A stretch of 64,000 bases of DNA from Forficula auricularia (GCA_024734495.1 JALMQS010000069.1:33904-97903); one strand, 5' to 3'; shown: positions 10,042-21,157, counted from the stretch's first letter. Notes: generated from the letters alone by a model not told the origin. A program made the numbers and translations.

Positions 10042-11056
10042 AATAAAAATAATTTTTATAAAAAAAAAATAAAAGCGACTTCAAAAAATTTAAATGCAAC
10101 AAAAATAAATAAAATAAAATCCACTAAAAGGTATAAAATAATTATCTTATTTAGTTACAACTAAACGACGAAATATTAACATGAAATTACTTTTTGAAGT
10201 CGGTGCCAAACAAACTATACCTATAAGCGGGCGTACCCGCCAAACGTACTAAGTAAGATCCGTCAAATGCGATTCATAAAATGTATATGTTTGGCACCGA
10301 CTTCAAAAAGTAATTTCATGTTAATATTTCGTCGTTTAGTTGTAACTAAATAAGATAATAATTGTTTTATACCTTTTAGTGGATTTTATTTTATTTTCAA
10401 GTTATTATTATTTTATATTTGTTGCATTTAAGTTTTTTGAAGTCGGTTTTATTTTTACTTTATACAATGCGAAGCATGGGTAAAGTATTGTAATTTTTTA
10501 TTAATTATTATTATTTTTCTCTTTTAAGTGATGTTATTAATAGTGACTTCATATAATACCTTGCATGCATCTCGTAAGAGAAAGCGTCAGGCGAATGAAT
10601 CAGAAAATGATAATAAAATTCAATTCATAAATATAGAAATTCTCTCAAAACGTTTGCGGGTTTTAAATGAATGTTATAAGATTTTTTATAAAAGATTTTA
10701 TTTATCATAATTTCGATTATTTGCTCATAAGAATTGGAGATTTACGTTATTTCGTCGCTGATCATTATCATCAGAGCTTGACCAAATTAATATGGCACCA
10801 TCCCTAAGATACCCCCTTTCGAATAAAAAAAGAATCATCGAAATCGGTTCATAAACAAAGAAGTTAGGCCTGAACAAACCTAACAAAAAAGGTCTAATAC
10901 CAATAAAAAAAACGGGACCAATGGGAATCTAGACTGAACCCAATGCAATTTTTCTTTTTAAATCGGTTCACAATTGGCGGAGATATGAGGTAACATAGAC
11001 ACAAAAAAATTCAGTCGAATAGAGAACCTCCTCCTTATTTGAAGTAAGTTAAAAAA
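10042..11056 (-). mobile_element. Family A element, copy 2
   Basis: The reverse complement of the layout of copy 4: the foldback comes first (10060-10460) and the GGAGGAGG end at ~11030. The 14-base word ACCGACTTCAAAAA and its complement appear at arm boundaries. The loop is in the majority orientation relative to the element ends. An extra ~45 bases (ATGCGAAGCATGGGTAAAGT) lie between the foldback and the body. Confidence 0.8.
10528..10710 (+). CDS. Small conserved frame inside family A
   Basis: A 60-codon frame whose middle (ASRKRKRQANESENDNKI, then EILSKRLRVLNECY) is also open and nearly identical in the A copies at 14.2, 16.4 and 56.9 kb. In those copies a TAA shortly before this segment removes the upstream part, so the real product, if any, starts inside or is spliced. 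The RKRKR patch resembles a nuclear localisation signal. It reads opposite to the GGAGGAGG end. It may be the relic of a longer transposon protein; I recognise no domain. Confidence 0.35.
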   Translation: MMLLIVTSYNTLHASRKRKRQANESENDNKIQFINIEILSKRLRVLNECYKIFYKRFYLS

Positions 11057-11129
11057 TAGTTTTCATTTGAAAAAACAATCATTCGAAATCAATTTAAAAG
11101 TGATTGTTATATGATTAAGTAAAATCTTC

Positions 11130-11370
11130 AGGTTGAACTAACGCAGTGCTTCTTTTCTTTTCAAAGTCAGGGAGCACTTTTGATTATATGAAAAATTTGA
11201 GGAGCACTTAATTAAATACCCAAAAAACAAATAAAAACAGGATATTTGATATTTATGTAAGATCTGAATTAAATAATGTATTTCTTATGGCATAAACCAA
11301 CGGTCGGCAACTGGCGGACCGTGAAAGGTCAAAAACTTTACCGACAAAATTTTTTTGAAAATATAAATTG
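11130..11370. mobile_element. Possible hAT-type remnant
   Basis: GCAGTGCTTCTT near the left and CCAACGGTCGGCAACTGGCG near the right resemble hAT terminal sequences, but the ends do not form a convincing inverted repeat and no 8-bp duplication was found. Tentative. Confidence 0.3.
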
Positions 11371-11382
11371 CTCAAATTATTT

Positions 11383-11640
11383 AATGTAGTTGTTTCGCGA
11401 CAATACCAATAAAAAGTTAATGCTAGAGTATATAGAACGACAATAAGGATTCATAATTGATAAGCCCAAAACTGTTTGCTGTTTATGTACCACTACTACC
11501 CAGCTCGTTTGACAAATCTGGCAACATTGTCCGAGCTTCTATATATTTTCTCATAGAAATCTCAGATAAAGTACATTATAAAGTGAGATTTATAAAACAA
11601 AAAGTTTCTTAATAAGTGATTGAAAGCTGTTGTGACAATG
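11383..11640. mobile_element. Family F (mariner-type TIR element), left-end fragment
   Basis: GTAGTTGTTTCGCGACAATA and GCTCGTTTGACAAATCTGGC match the complete copy at 45.7 kb. The right end is missing; unrelated sequence follows, including a hairpin GGCCGCCGAAGGCGGCC at ~11680. Confidence 0.6.
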
Positions 11641-11842
11641 GCTAAAGCGAAAAAATATCAAAAAAATACTAAAGAGGGCCGCCGAAGGCGGCCTCGCAGC
11701 TAGATTTGGTATAAGAACAAACTTTCCTTTCTTGGTGCAAACAGACAGGAATATATACCTACAGACAGAAAAAAATCATATTTGAAAATGACTTTCTTCA
11801 AGTTTCAAACAATTTTAAACATAAAGAAAAAATACAATCGAC

Positions 11843-11871
11843 GTTTCGGAGGCTATTCCATCCTTCTTCAG
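11843..11871 (-). ncRNA. Hammerhead-like motif
   Basis: CTGAAGA, one A, a GGA-rich half stem, a loop, TCC, GAAAC on the minus strand. The stem is weaker than in the other copies. The same arrangement is seen at 46.8 kb. Confidence 0.35.
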
Positions 11872-12034
11872 GGTTTTGAAAAGTCAGTGAAGGAGGAGGG
11901 AATATCCTCCGAATCGTCGGTTTTATGAATAAAAAGATAGTGTAAATTATAAAATATATGTACAATATTTTGTGTGTCAATTTAGTACTAGGGCCAGTCT
12001 ACCTCCCGGCCGTACAGAGTAATTAAATTAAAAA

Positions 12035-12336
12035 ATAATTAAAGGAATCGTAGGGAGTTGGACAAGACTTTAAATTAAATTAAATACAAGTTTTGATTAA
12101 ATATGCCATACGTTTCGTTGCTGTTTTGCAACTTCTTCAGTGGCTCATTTATTAAACTTATTTGTCAGGTTTTTTACTACGAGAAAAAATATTTCAAATA
12201 ATATTTTTTTTCTATCACAATTCATAATAAATGAGCCACTGAAGAAGTTGCAAAACAGCAACGAAACCTATGTTGTATCTTGTACTTTAATTTAATTTAA
12301 AGTCTTGTCCAACTCCCTACGATTCCTTTAATTATT
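12035..12336. mobile_element. Foldback element carrying a hammerhead-like motif in each arm
   Basis: Arms ~12035-12165 and ~12222-12336 are reverse complements (AAAGGAATCGTAGGGAGTTG at one end, its complement at the other) around a ~55-base AT-rich centre. Each arm contains CTGAAGA, A, GTTGC hairpin GCAAC, GAAAC (12112-12140 minus, 12239-12267 plus). This fits two terminal repeats of a Penelope-like element joined head to head. Confidence 0.7.
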
Positions 12337-12414
12337 AATCATGGACACGAATAATGAAATATTAAAAAATAATCTATTAACTATTTCCCATGCTGTTTCA
12401 TTTGTTTATTTCTG

Positions 12415-13183
12415 AATCATCATCATCATTGAGTATACAGTCCTAAGACTGGTTTGATGCAACAATCCGTCTCCACTCGACTCTGTCCCCCGCCAGCTGT
12501 TTGACCTCTCTAAATGTCTGGAATCCCATAGCCCCAATTATTTGGTTGAAATATTCTAATCTGGGCCTTCCCCTTTTCTTTCCCACCTCCCCTCCAAGAT
12601 ATCTCTAAGCAGTCCCCCTTGTCTCAGTGTGTGTTCCATCATCTGACCTCTTCTCTTCTTCAGACTCTTCAACAAGGTTCTTCTTTCTCCAATTCTTCCA
12701 AGAACTTCTTCATTTGTAATTTTATCCATCCATTTGATATTCATCATTCTTCTGTAGCACCACATTTCGAAAGCCTCTAATCTCTTTCTCTCCGCTTTTC
12801 TAATTGTCCAGGTTTCACACCCGTACATGGCTATGCTCCATACATATGTCTTCAATAGCAACTTCCTGTTTTCTAAGCTGATTGAGGAGGAGCACAGTAG
12901 TTTTTGTTTTGAATTAAACCCCATTTTGCTTGGGCAATTCTTGATTTAATTTCCTTTTCGCTCCTCACATCTCATGTTATTTTACTTCTAGGTAGCGGAA
13001 TTCCTTAACTCCTTCTAGGTTTTCTTGGTTAATTTAATTCCTGTCTCGTTTGTTCTTTTTTTGTATATACTAGGACCTTGGTTTTATTCTTGTTTATTTT
13101 CATTTTGATTTCTTCTATTAGGATTTGGTTAATTCCATTCAGTGCGTCCTCTAATTCTTTTTTATTCCTTCCTTTCTGAATAA
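12415..13183 (-). pseudogene. RTE-like LINE ORF C-terminal fragment
   Basis: The best frame (12924-12556) reads ENRKLLLKTYVWSIAMYGCE, TWTIRKAERKRLEAFEMW and CYRRMMNIKW, the conserved region after the reverse transcriptase in many insect RTE-type elements. Upstream, shifted frames give NKNKTKVLVYTKKE and IKSRIAQAK. The 3' end carries a short (ATG)n tail at ~12415-12428, typical of this group. Stops and frameshifts make it a pseudogene. Confidence 0.8.
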
Positions 13184-13589
13184 TAATTTAAAAAATATTT
13201 TAAGTTAGCTTAAAAAAAAGGCCATCGGAAAAGAAACATAGATTTAGAAGTGAGACATCACATAATCAACATATGAATTGATAATTAAACTTTTCTTTAA
13301 GATATGGTTATTCATCTTTCTAGGGAGACATTTGTGTCTGTTTTAGTTCAATAGTCCAATTAATACGTAGGTTTCCTGGTCTAGTGATGGATGACATCAG
13401 ATACAGTTGGAAGATCTTCACAGTCGATTGGTTCCATTTCATGGCTTACTAGCTTTGACCTATTTCGTTGTTTATTGAAATCATGAATTTAAGGGAAGCT
13501 AAAGAAAAGAGAAATAAACTCAAAAATAATTATTTCTTTTAAAATTTATAAAAATATAAGAAGGGCAATTTTAGATCTTAGTAGATATA
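13184..13589. other. Spacer, no gene seen
   Basis: AT-rich sequence with no recognisable repeat or frame. Confidence 0.4.
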
Positions 13590-13682
13590 TTTGTTTTATA
13601 TGTCAGAAGGATTCGCCGCTTACGGATTCGAACCCGAGTGCAAAATATGCGTTTCGGATACTGGGCTTAAAATTCAACAATA
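13590..13682 (-). mobile_element. tRNA-like SINE fragment
   Basis: The minus strand contains CTCGGGTTCGAATCCGTAAG, a perfect pol III B box and T-arm-like context, preceded by an anticodon-arm-like stretch. Only the 3' half of a tRNA-like head is visible, and no tail was identified. The neighbouring family A copy begins directly after it. Confidence 0.4.
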
Positions 13683-13685
13683 ATA

Positions 13686-14538
13686 TAAAAATAATAATTT
13701 TTATAAAAAAAATAAATATAACCGACTTCAAAAAACTTAAATGCAACAAATCAAATAATAATAACTTAAACATAAAATAAAATCCACTAAAAGTGTATAA
13801 AATAATTATTATCTTATTTAGTTACAACTAAACGACGAAATATTAACATGAAATTACTTTTTGAAGTCGGTGCCAAACAAACTTATACCTATAAGCGAGC
13901 GTACCCGCCAAACGTACTAAGTAAGATCCGTCAAATGCGATTCATAAAATGTATATGTTTGGCACCGACTTCAAAAAGTAATTTCATGTTAATATTTCGT
14001 CGTTTAGTTGTAACTAAATAAGATAATTATTTTATACCTTTTAGTGGATTTTATTTTATTTTTAAGTTATTATTATTTTATTTGTTGCATTTAAGTTTTT
14101 GAAGTCGGTTTTATATTTTTTTATAAAAATTATTTTTATTTTCTCTTTTTAGTGATGTTATTGATAGTGACTTAATATAATACCTTGCATGCATCTCGTA
14201 AGAGAAAGCGTCAGGCGAATGAATCAGAAAATGATAATAAAATTCAATTCATAAATATAGAAATTCTCTCGAAACGTTTGCGGGTTTTAAATGAATGTTA
14301 TAAGATTTTTTTATAAAAGATTTTATTTATCATAATTTCGATTATTTGCTCATAAGAATTGGAGATTTACGTTATTTCGTCGTTGATCATATCATCAGAA
14401 CTTGACCAAATTAATATGGCACCATCCCTAAGAAGATCGGTTCACAATTTTCGGAGATATGAGGTAACATAGACACAAAAAAAAAAAAAAAAATCAGTCG
14501 AATAGAGAACCTCCTCCTTTTTTGAAGTCGGTTAAAAA
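13686..14538 (-). mobile_element. Family A element, copy 3
   Basis: Same layout and orientation as copy 2, with the foldback at 13720-14110 and the GAGAACCTCCTCC end at ~14510. The loop is in the majority orientation. About 150 bases near the right end are missing compared with copy 2. The RKRKR micro-frame segment is intact at ~14195-14315. Confidence 0.8.
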
Positions 14539-14678
14539 TCTTAATTAATACATTCACAATTAGTTCAAATTGTGTGCCTAATTAATCAAGGGCTAAGTCA
14601 TCGACAAGTGGCAAGAATATTATATGTTTATTCATAAACCTATATGAATAAAAAGATAGTATAAATTATTTTCTTCTT

Positions 14679-14717
14679 ATGTTCCCGAGGCCAATAAAAG
14701 AAAAGAAAAAAAAATCT
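14679..14717 (+). mobile_element. 3' end fragment of the I-like LINE family
   Basis: ATGTTCCCGAGGCCAATAAA followed by an A-rich tail matches the 3' terminus of the element at 57.8 kb (there on the minus strand). Confidence 0.6.
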
Positions 14718-14719
14718 TT

Positions 14720-15456
14720 TTTTGGACTGCCTCATCAATACCACTCAATTTCACTTATCAGTCCGTCTCCAAAAATGATTTCAATCTTATTCAAGAAGTC
14801 TTCGAAACTTGGAATATAAGTCATTAAAAGCATAATAAACACTGTTAAAATTTGAAGACGATTACCACACCAAACATGAAATAATTGCAATTAAAAATGA
14901 CATTTTTACATATGGTAGATTGGGAAAGGTTGGGGAAATGATCATTATTTGTATTTTTTTCATTGAAGGACCTTCAACATCTTGATGAAAAACTAATATT
15001 TGTTAGAATAATATATTCGGAGTAACTTAAAAAAATTGAAATTATTTAACTCGTAGTTTTGATAAAAAATAAAAAAAAAACATATTTGGGCGATTATTTT
15101 TAGTGGAGGGGATATAAGATCAGTGGCTTGGAAACGATCCATTCATAAAGAGGATATAGTAGTGTGAAAAGTACAGTCACGTTAAAAAACATAACCTAAA
15201 ATTTTAGTACCGTTCATATGTATAGAGGGATTACGAGGCTAAAACTTGTTGTGTGGATTGTCACGAACGAATTACTTTAAAGTACACATAGTCAGAACGC
15301 TCGAGTGCGGTGCGAGTGTATTTAGTAGAAAACGGCAAGAGTATCTAACCAGTTTCATTTCTTTGAAAATTTATTTTAAATTACTTATTAGTTTTGAGAA
15401 ACTCATTTATAGCATTAGTAATAAAAGAAGAAATGTTAGTGAGTTAGTGCAACATA
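14720..15456. other. Spacer, no gene seen
   Basis: AT-rich, with no recognisable repeat. A slightly GC-richer patch at 15290-15350 is not coding in any convincing way. Confidence 0.35.
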
Positions 15457-15938
15457 ATGAAAATTGGTCAATACGATAAATCTTGCTTGAGGCTAATTGG
15501 TGGGGCTCCGGCACCCTTGGAACACGTGTCTTTGCGGCTAGCCGAGATAAATCCTCCAACATCAAAGTCAGGGACTTTCCGGGACGATTCCCGATTCATC
15601 GCCTCGGCCAGAAAGGAGTTGAGCTCACAAATGTACGCGATTTATCCCGGATCGTTGACTTCCGGTTTGGTCCACCCTCAAGCCACCCCGCTACCCATCT
15701 TCCACGACTTGCCGGAACTCAATTAGATTCCACTTTGTGTCCAACTCCGGTCCCTTTATCACTGTTGGACATTCGCTTCTTATTTACACCATTACTTAAA
15801 AGTTGTATGGCTCGGCCTGCAGATGTGGACGCGGCAATTGGAATGGATGTCGAAGACTTTAGCTTTAAAGAAGCAAAAAGAAATAAGAACTTCGATCGCT
15901 TCAGATTAAAAGAAAAGTATCCAAAAGGACATTAACGA
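15457..15938 (+). other. GC-rich island with two overlapping open frames
   Basis: Roughly balanced base composition over ~450 bases, abruptly different from both flanks and apparently single copy. Two plus-strand frames are open: 15457-15726 with an ATG, and 15483-15935 with a TTG first codon, reaching 150 codons. Neither shows a domain I recognise. No convincing splice pair was found. Options are an exon of a host gene, a processed fragment, or a regulatory island. A family A element begins immediately after it. Confidence 0.35.
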
Positions 15939-15940
15939 TT

Positions 15941-16929
15941 TTTTTTAACCCGACTTCATAAAAAGGAGGAGGTTCTCTATTCGACTGATTTTTTTTTTTG
16001 TCTATGTTACCTCATATCTCAGCCAATTGTGAAGCGATTTTGATAATAAAATTTGCATTGGGTTCAGTCTAGCTTCCGATTGGTCCCGTTTTTTCATTGG
16101 TATTAGACCTTTTTTGTTAGGTTTGTTCAGGCCTAACTTCTTTGTTTATGAACCGATTTTGATGATTCTTTTTTTATTGGAAAGGGGATATCGTAGGGAT
16201 GGTGCCATATTAATTTGGTCAAGTTCTGATGATATAATCAACGACGAAATAACGTAAATCTCCAATTCTTATGAGCAAATAATCGAAATTATGACAAATA
16301 AAATCTTTATAAAAAAAATCTTATAACATTCATTTAAAACCCGCAAACGTTTCGAGAGAATTTCTATATTTATGAATTGAATTTTATTATCATTTTCTGA
16401 TTCATTCGCCTGACGCTTTCTCTTACGAGGTGCATGCAAGGTATTATATTAAGTCACTATTAATAACATCACTAAAAAGAGAAAAATAAAAATAATTTTT
16501 ATAAAAAATAAAACCGACTTCAAAAAACTTAAATGCAACAAATAAAATAATAATAACTTAAAAATAAAATAAAATCCACTAAAAGGTATAAAATAATTAT
16601 CTTATTTAGTTGCAACTAAACGACGAAATATTAACATGAAATTACTTTTTGAAGTCGGTGCCAAACATATACATTTTATGAATCGCACTTGACGGATCTT
16701 ACTTAGTACGTTTGGCGGGTACGCTCGCTTATAGGTATAGTTTGTTTGGCACCGACTTCAAAAAGTAATTTCATGTTAATATTTCGTCGTTTAGCTGTAA
16801 CTAAATAAGATAATAATTATTTTATACCTTTTAGTGGATTTTATTTTTAAGTTATTATTATTTTATTTGTTGCATTTAAGTTTTCTGAAGTCTGTTTTAT
16901 TTTATTTTTTTTATAAAAATTATTTTTTT
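15941..16929 (+). mobile_element. Family A element, copy 4 (reference copy)
   Basis: The most complete copy: left end with AAGGAGGAGGTTCTC, body, a micro-frame segment on the minus strand at ~16330-16450, then arms 16505-16660 and 16742-16900 around a ~75-base loop. The ACCGACTTCAAAAA word occurs (with some substitutions) at ~15951, 16514, 16650 (reversed), 16751 and 16885 (reversed). Confidence 0.82.
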
Positions 16930-17489
16930 AATAACAAATTACTACCTATTCACTTAAAAAAATATTTGAAAAAATTATCCTCTATAGTTAGAGTATTATA
17001 CTAGCATTAACTATGCGGAAAAGTGCCGATAGTTTTAGAGTTAAGATTTCTAAACAAAATCACTAAAAGTTGTTAACTAATGAATCCAAGATAATGTGGA
17101 TAATTTGTACTTTATGTTAGATGGGTTGTATTCACCCTGTCGCAAAAATTCAATTAAGGCTAATGCTTGTACTTCCAGGCAAATCAATCTGATATATGGT
17201 AAATCTATGTATATTTCACTTGAAGATAAAATCATATTTTACAATTAGGCACTGTCTAGTGATTTTAAACGTAATGCCATATAAGAGTAGTTTCAGTTTT
17301 GAGGACAATCCAAAGGGCCGGATTGCTTTTTGACACTCGGACAATCAAAAGTCCGGATCCATCTAGGTGATTTTAGCTGAAACTTCTGTTTAATATGGAC
17401 TGTCCAAAGCCATAAAAATGGCTATTCTCTAACAGTTCTTTAGAGGCATTTTTCGAAAATACTACAAGTTGGCTGGAGAAAAGAGGTGC
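16930..17489. other. Spacer, no gene seen
   Basis: No coding frame or repeat recognised. Short paired words (AGTTTCAG / CTGAAACT) near 17295 and 17380 are too brief to call. Confidence 0.35.
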
Positions 17490-17922
17490 CTAGAAGGCGT
17501 GCCTAGCCAATGCGTTAAATAAACATTAAAACGAAAACTTTTGGCCGACTCGAGACCCTGCCAGCCAGGGCAACCCGGTCAGGGAGCCTAGGGTACGAGA
17601 AGGTGTGCCGAGGACCAGGTAGTAGTATCTATAAATAAAAAGTCGTACCTACCCTGGTAGCAACAATGTTTCAAACTATATAGTAACTATACTAGAATTT
17701 CGTGATTCTATATAGGCATTCTATATACTTACTATATAGTTTGAAACATTATTGCTACTAGGGTAAGTACGAACTTTTTATTTATAGATGCACTACCTGG
17801 TCCTTTTGGCACACCTTCTGACCTAGGCTCCCGACCGGGTTGCCCTGGCTGGCAGGGTCTCGAGTCGGCCAAAAGTTTTCGTTTTAATATCTATTTAACG
17901 CATTGGCTAAGCACGCCTTCTA
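17490..17922. mobile_element. Foldback element E with GC-rich arms
   Basis: Arms 17490-17691 and 17729-17922 are close reverse complements sharing CTAGAAGGCGTGCCTAGCCA, AACTTTTGGCCGACTCGAGA and GCCAGCCAGGGCAACCCGG. The AT-rich loop centre lies near 17710. No coding capacity. A third, partial copy lies at 18046-18205. Confidence 0.75.
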
Positions 17923-18045
17923 GGTAGATTTTCGTGATTCTATATAGGCACTATATACTTACTATATAGTTTGAAACATTGTGCTACTAGGGTAGTATTG
18001 AAAAAAGTATTCACTTTTCCTGCATTTTATTTTATAATCTAAATG

Positions 18046-18205
18046 GTCAGTGCTTAACAATGCGTTAAATAAATATTAAAACGAGAACTTTTGGCCGTCT
18101 CGAGAGTCTGCCAGCCAGGGCAACCCGCCCGGGGTGCCTAGATGTAGAAGGCGTGCCAAAGGGAGCAGAGTAGTAGTATCTATAAATAAAAAGGCGTACC
18201 TAGTA
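18046..18205 (+). mobile_element. Element E, single-arm copy between direct repeats
   Basis: The sequence matches the left arm of E (AACTTTTGGCCGTCTCGAGA, GCCAGCCAGGGCAACCCG). It is bracketed by ~47-base direct repeats at 17996-18045 and 18206-18252 (AAAAAGTATTCACTTTT, GCATTTTATTTTATAATCTA). Confidence 0.6.
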
Positions 18206-18239
18206 TTGAAAAAGTATTCACTTTTTCGTGCATTTTATT

Positions 18240-18920
18240 TTATAATCTAAAGTAATTTTCAAGACGTAAGTCTATTGTATTCGGTTTCATCTTCTCTAAT
18301 ATGCTGAATTCGGTAGGCAGGAAAGAAGATGAGGGATATAAATTGATAGGTTGAAGGTGACACTTATTGATATAATAAACGGTAGGATCTGTAATCAAAT
18401 GTTGGAAGAGAGTTAAAAGAGGTGGTGGGGGTTCATTTGAACAGAGGATGCCAGATGCAAATTCGCCTTTGCACCATTTGTCTACCACCCTCTCGTCGTC
18501 GGGTGTCTTGTTTCCGCCCCCCTGGACACTCAATGCTATCTCCGAACCACCCCTTACCCTTAACCTTCCCTACACCTAGTGGAAGGGCTGGAACAGACCG
18601 AAACCTGAGGGTGATTTCAGATTTAATTAAATTAAAATTACAATGTAACGAGTGTCGGGCGGCTAACTCGAATTAATGAATGCACATTACTTGTGAGTCC
18701 TGTGAAGGAGTGTGAATGAAAGGGGTTTCCCGGATTCGGAATTGGAGAGGAACACGCCCGGGGTTACTGCTTGCTCGTCCACCAACCATCCTTTCGCTTT
18801 TCTACCCTTCCAGCTTTTAATATCGTTCGATGAAAATTTTTGGAATTTTCTATCTTATTAGAGAAAGGAATTAAATTGAATTATATTTCCGGGCTATAGC
18901 TGATTAGTTCTATTAGCCTT
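18240..18920. other. GC-richer unique island
   Basis: About 600 bases of mixed composition (CACCCTCTCGTCGTCGGGTG, GGAACACGCCCGGGGTTAC) without repeats in the window. Overlapping frames on both strands show no recognisable domain. It is a candidate regulatory or exonic region of unknown identity. Confidence 0.28.
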
Positions 18921-19009
18921 CTTTAAATATTATTATTATCAATTTAATGAAGAAAAGGACTAGGCTTTTATTCTTGTTCTTGTTTCTGGCCCAATAAACT
19001 TTTTACTTT

Positions 19010-19800
19010 ATACTTTACCATACAGGGCATGTTCAAGTATTGTAATCGTGTATGAAAAAAGTGGTTTTTTCCTTCTTTTTTCGAAATATCTCAAAAACGG
19101 CTGAAACTATTTTGATTAAAAAAATTGAGCAAAACCATGGCATTTCGGTCTACAAAAAGACCTAATAAGTAAACATCGAAAAAATTATATTTTTCGAAAT
19201 GATAATTGTTTTGTCAAAATGTCTATTAGTTAGTCTGGGGGCTACCAAATTTTTGTGGACGAGCTAGCTCAAAAACTACGTGAGAATATCGAAACCAAAT
19301 TTCACACGTAGTTTTGGTCCATGGAGATTAAGAGCTGATTAGATTTTGGTGCATATCGACCCAAAATTATGGGAGTGGAGGGTGGGTTAAAAATTAAAAA
19401 CATAGGCTATTTGAGCAAACTAAACCAAATTTTCTATACATAATCAGTGGGACCCCAGAAGTCTAAAAATCCAAAAACTAACTCACCAAAAATGGGGAGG
19501 GAGGTGGTCAAAAAATGAAAATCTTGGCCATTTACCAAACTCAACCAAATTTTGTATACATAATCAGTGGGACCCTAGAAGTTTAAAATACAAAAACTAA
19601 TCGCCCAAAACGGGGGAGGGGGTGTATGGTCAAAAAATGAAGACCCTTCTACCAAACTCATTCAAATTTTGTATACATAATCAGTGGGCCAGTAATCTAA
19701 AAATGGAAAAACTAACCCCCCACACCCTACATGATTATAAATAATTTTATTAAATATAAGTGAGGGGCCAGGTTGTATGGTAAAGTCAAGTGGATGGGCA
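19010..19800 (-). repeat. Family B, longest copy, with internal tandem units
   Basis: The reverse complement of the copy at 52.6-53.3 kb. After TTTCGGTCTACAAAAAGACC and GACGAGCTAGCTCAAAAACT come about three ~110-base units (19395-19720), each with TTTTGTATACATAATCAGTG and AAAAACTAACCGCCCAAAA. It ends in GTATGGTAAAGTCAAGTGGA. The function and class are unknown. Confidence 0.7.
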
Positions 19801-19954
19801 AATCAGAACAAGTCAGCTTATTTTTATAATGATACTGATACAAGAAGAAGTTGCACCGAAAAGGTTAAACCTCTGAAGTCCGCGATGGACCCTAGTATCT
19901 TGGAAATAAGAAGAGTTTCAGGGATTGGGTCGGAGTTGAAGGTATTCGTGGATG

Positions 19955-20155
19955 TTTCTTGAAAGATTGAAGGTTATATGCTGCTGGGAAGACGGTCGGG
20001 GGAAGGAGTTCCAGTCTTTAGATGTCATAGGGATAAACGAGTTGGCGAATGCGTTTGTTCGGTTAATATCGAATTTAAGCGCGTAGGGGAGTTGAGTCCT
20101 AGAAAATCGTGTATTTGTCTTTGGAGGGATTTTTGATTTTAGTATCTATAAAAAA
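19955..20155 (-). pseudogene. Divergent CR1-like LINE C-terminal fragment
   Basis: Aligns by eye with 31.90-32.12 kb: GCTGCTGGGAAGACGG, GAAGGAGTTCCAGTCTTTAG, GTCATAGGGATAAACGAGTT, TTAGTATCTATAAAAAAGAG. It is more diverged than the other copies, so it is an older insertion. Confidence 0.55.
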
Positions 20156-20216
20156 GAGAAATGACGGCCAGATAGTTATCATTTCACTATTATCATTTCC
20201 GTCCAAAATGTGTATT

Positions 20217-20560
20217 AATTCTAAAGTTTATAATGCGAATTAATGACAAGTTCTTTTGTGTGATTTTTTTATTTTTCAACCAACGTTTCGTCAACTTTGA
20301 CGATTTCTTCAGGAGCTTCTTCAATTATAAGAACATTATTAATAAAAAGTTGCAAGGGTAGGTAAATTATCATTTCAGGCCAAACATGTTTCTATATTGG
20401 TCTGAAATTAAAATGTACTTGTGCAACTTGTTATTAATAATTTTCTTATAATTGTAGAAGCCCTGAAGAACTCGGCAAAGACGACGATACGTTTGTTGAA
20501 AAATACAAAAATCACAAAAAAAACTTGTCCTTAATTCCCATTATAAACTTTCGAATTATT
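20217..20560. mobile_element. Foldback element with hammerhead-like motifs
   Basis: Arms begin AATTCTAAAGTTTATAATG and end with its near complement at ~20559. The minus-strand motif at 20285-20312 (CTGAAGA, AAT, CGTC hairpin GACG, AAAC) has a degenerate partner at 20463-20495 (plus). The same plan as the foldbacks at 12.0 and 28.1 kb. Confidence 0.6.
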
Positions 20561-20607
20561 ACTTTACTTGGAAAGATTAGTTTGACGAAAGTAGTACAGT
20601 TGGTGAT

Positions 20608-20670
20608 TAATGAGAAGGAATCAAAAAAGGTTGTTCTCTGCTTGGTGTAAATAAACATACGTTATATTGT
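20608..20670 (+). repeat. Penelope-type terminal repeat fragment
   Basis: AAAGGTTGTTCTCTGCTTGG followed by GTAAATAAACATAC matches the outer arms at 31.55 and 35.17 kb. Confidence 0.5.
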
Positions 20671-21040
20671 TTATAGGTATGGCCCAAAAAATGAATATTT
20701 TTAATTTTTTATCTCGAGTGAAAATATGTTAATTTCACATTTTTTAAAATGCTCACGGAAAATCAGCTCAATTAAAACATTTTAAGAGGTCACTCAAGAT
20801 TTTCAAAAATTTCCAAAATGGTAGAAAATTAAATTTTTCTCTTCATGTTATTGCCTACGTTGAAAATTATAAATATTTGGAAAATTTCAAGTCGATATAT
20901 CAACTTAGGGCCGTTTATAAATTACGTCACATGAATTTCAAGATTTTTAGCCCCCCCCCCCCTACCCCTTTGACACATTCTGTCACATTTTAATTGACAA
21001 TTAACCATAAGACTTGTATTTACTTACTCCATTTTAGTAA

Positions 21041-21157
21041 CTACTGTAGACATCGCTTCTCTTCAGAAACTCTGAGACATCTGGTTACAAAGTCCACGAT
21101 ATTGCCCATCCTAGGTTTTTCAGGAGAATTGTTGAGATCATCTTTGTTCCACTCTGC
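21041..21157 (-). CDS. Exon-like segment with acceptor and stop (copy 1)
   Basis: On the minus strand an acceptor (GATTTGTTTTAG) ends at 21158. It is followed by 38 open codons and TAG (21043-21041), encoding a short C-terminus with DDLNNSPEKPRMGNIVDFV and RCLRVSEEKR. A second copy at 29441-29579 includes the same intron-side flank (AAATCGAGAAGTATATTAAT), so the genomic segment, not a cDNA, was duplicated. I do not recognise the protein. It may be a terminal exon captured by a repeat, or a chance frame in a repeat; the frame is intact only here. Confidence 0.35.
   Translation of the reverse strand, partial: AEWNKDDLNNSPEKPRMGNIVDFVTRCLRVSEEKRCLQ

Noticed and set aside
11637..11702. 22-codon basic frame (MAKAKKYQKN...) after the family F fragment
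   Set aside because: Very short, and the Arg-rich end is just the GGCCGCC hairpin; not supported as a gene.
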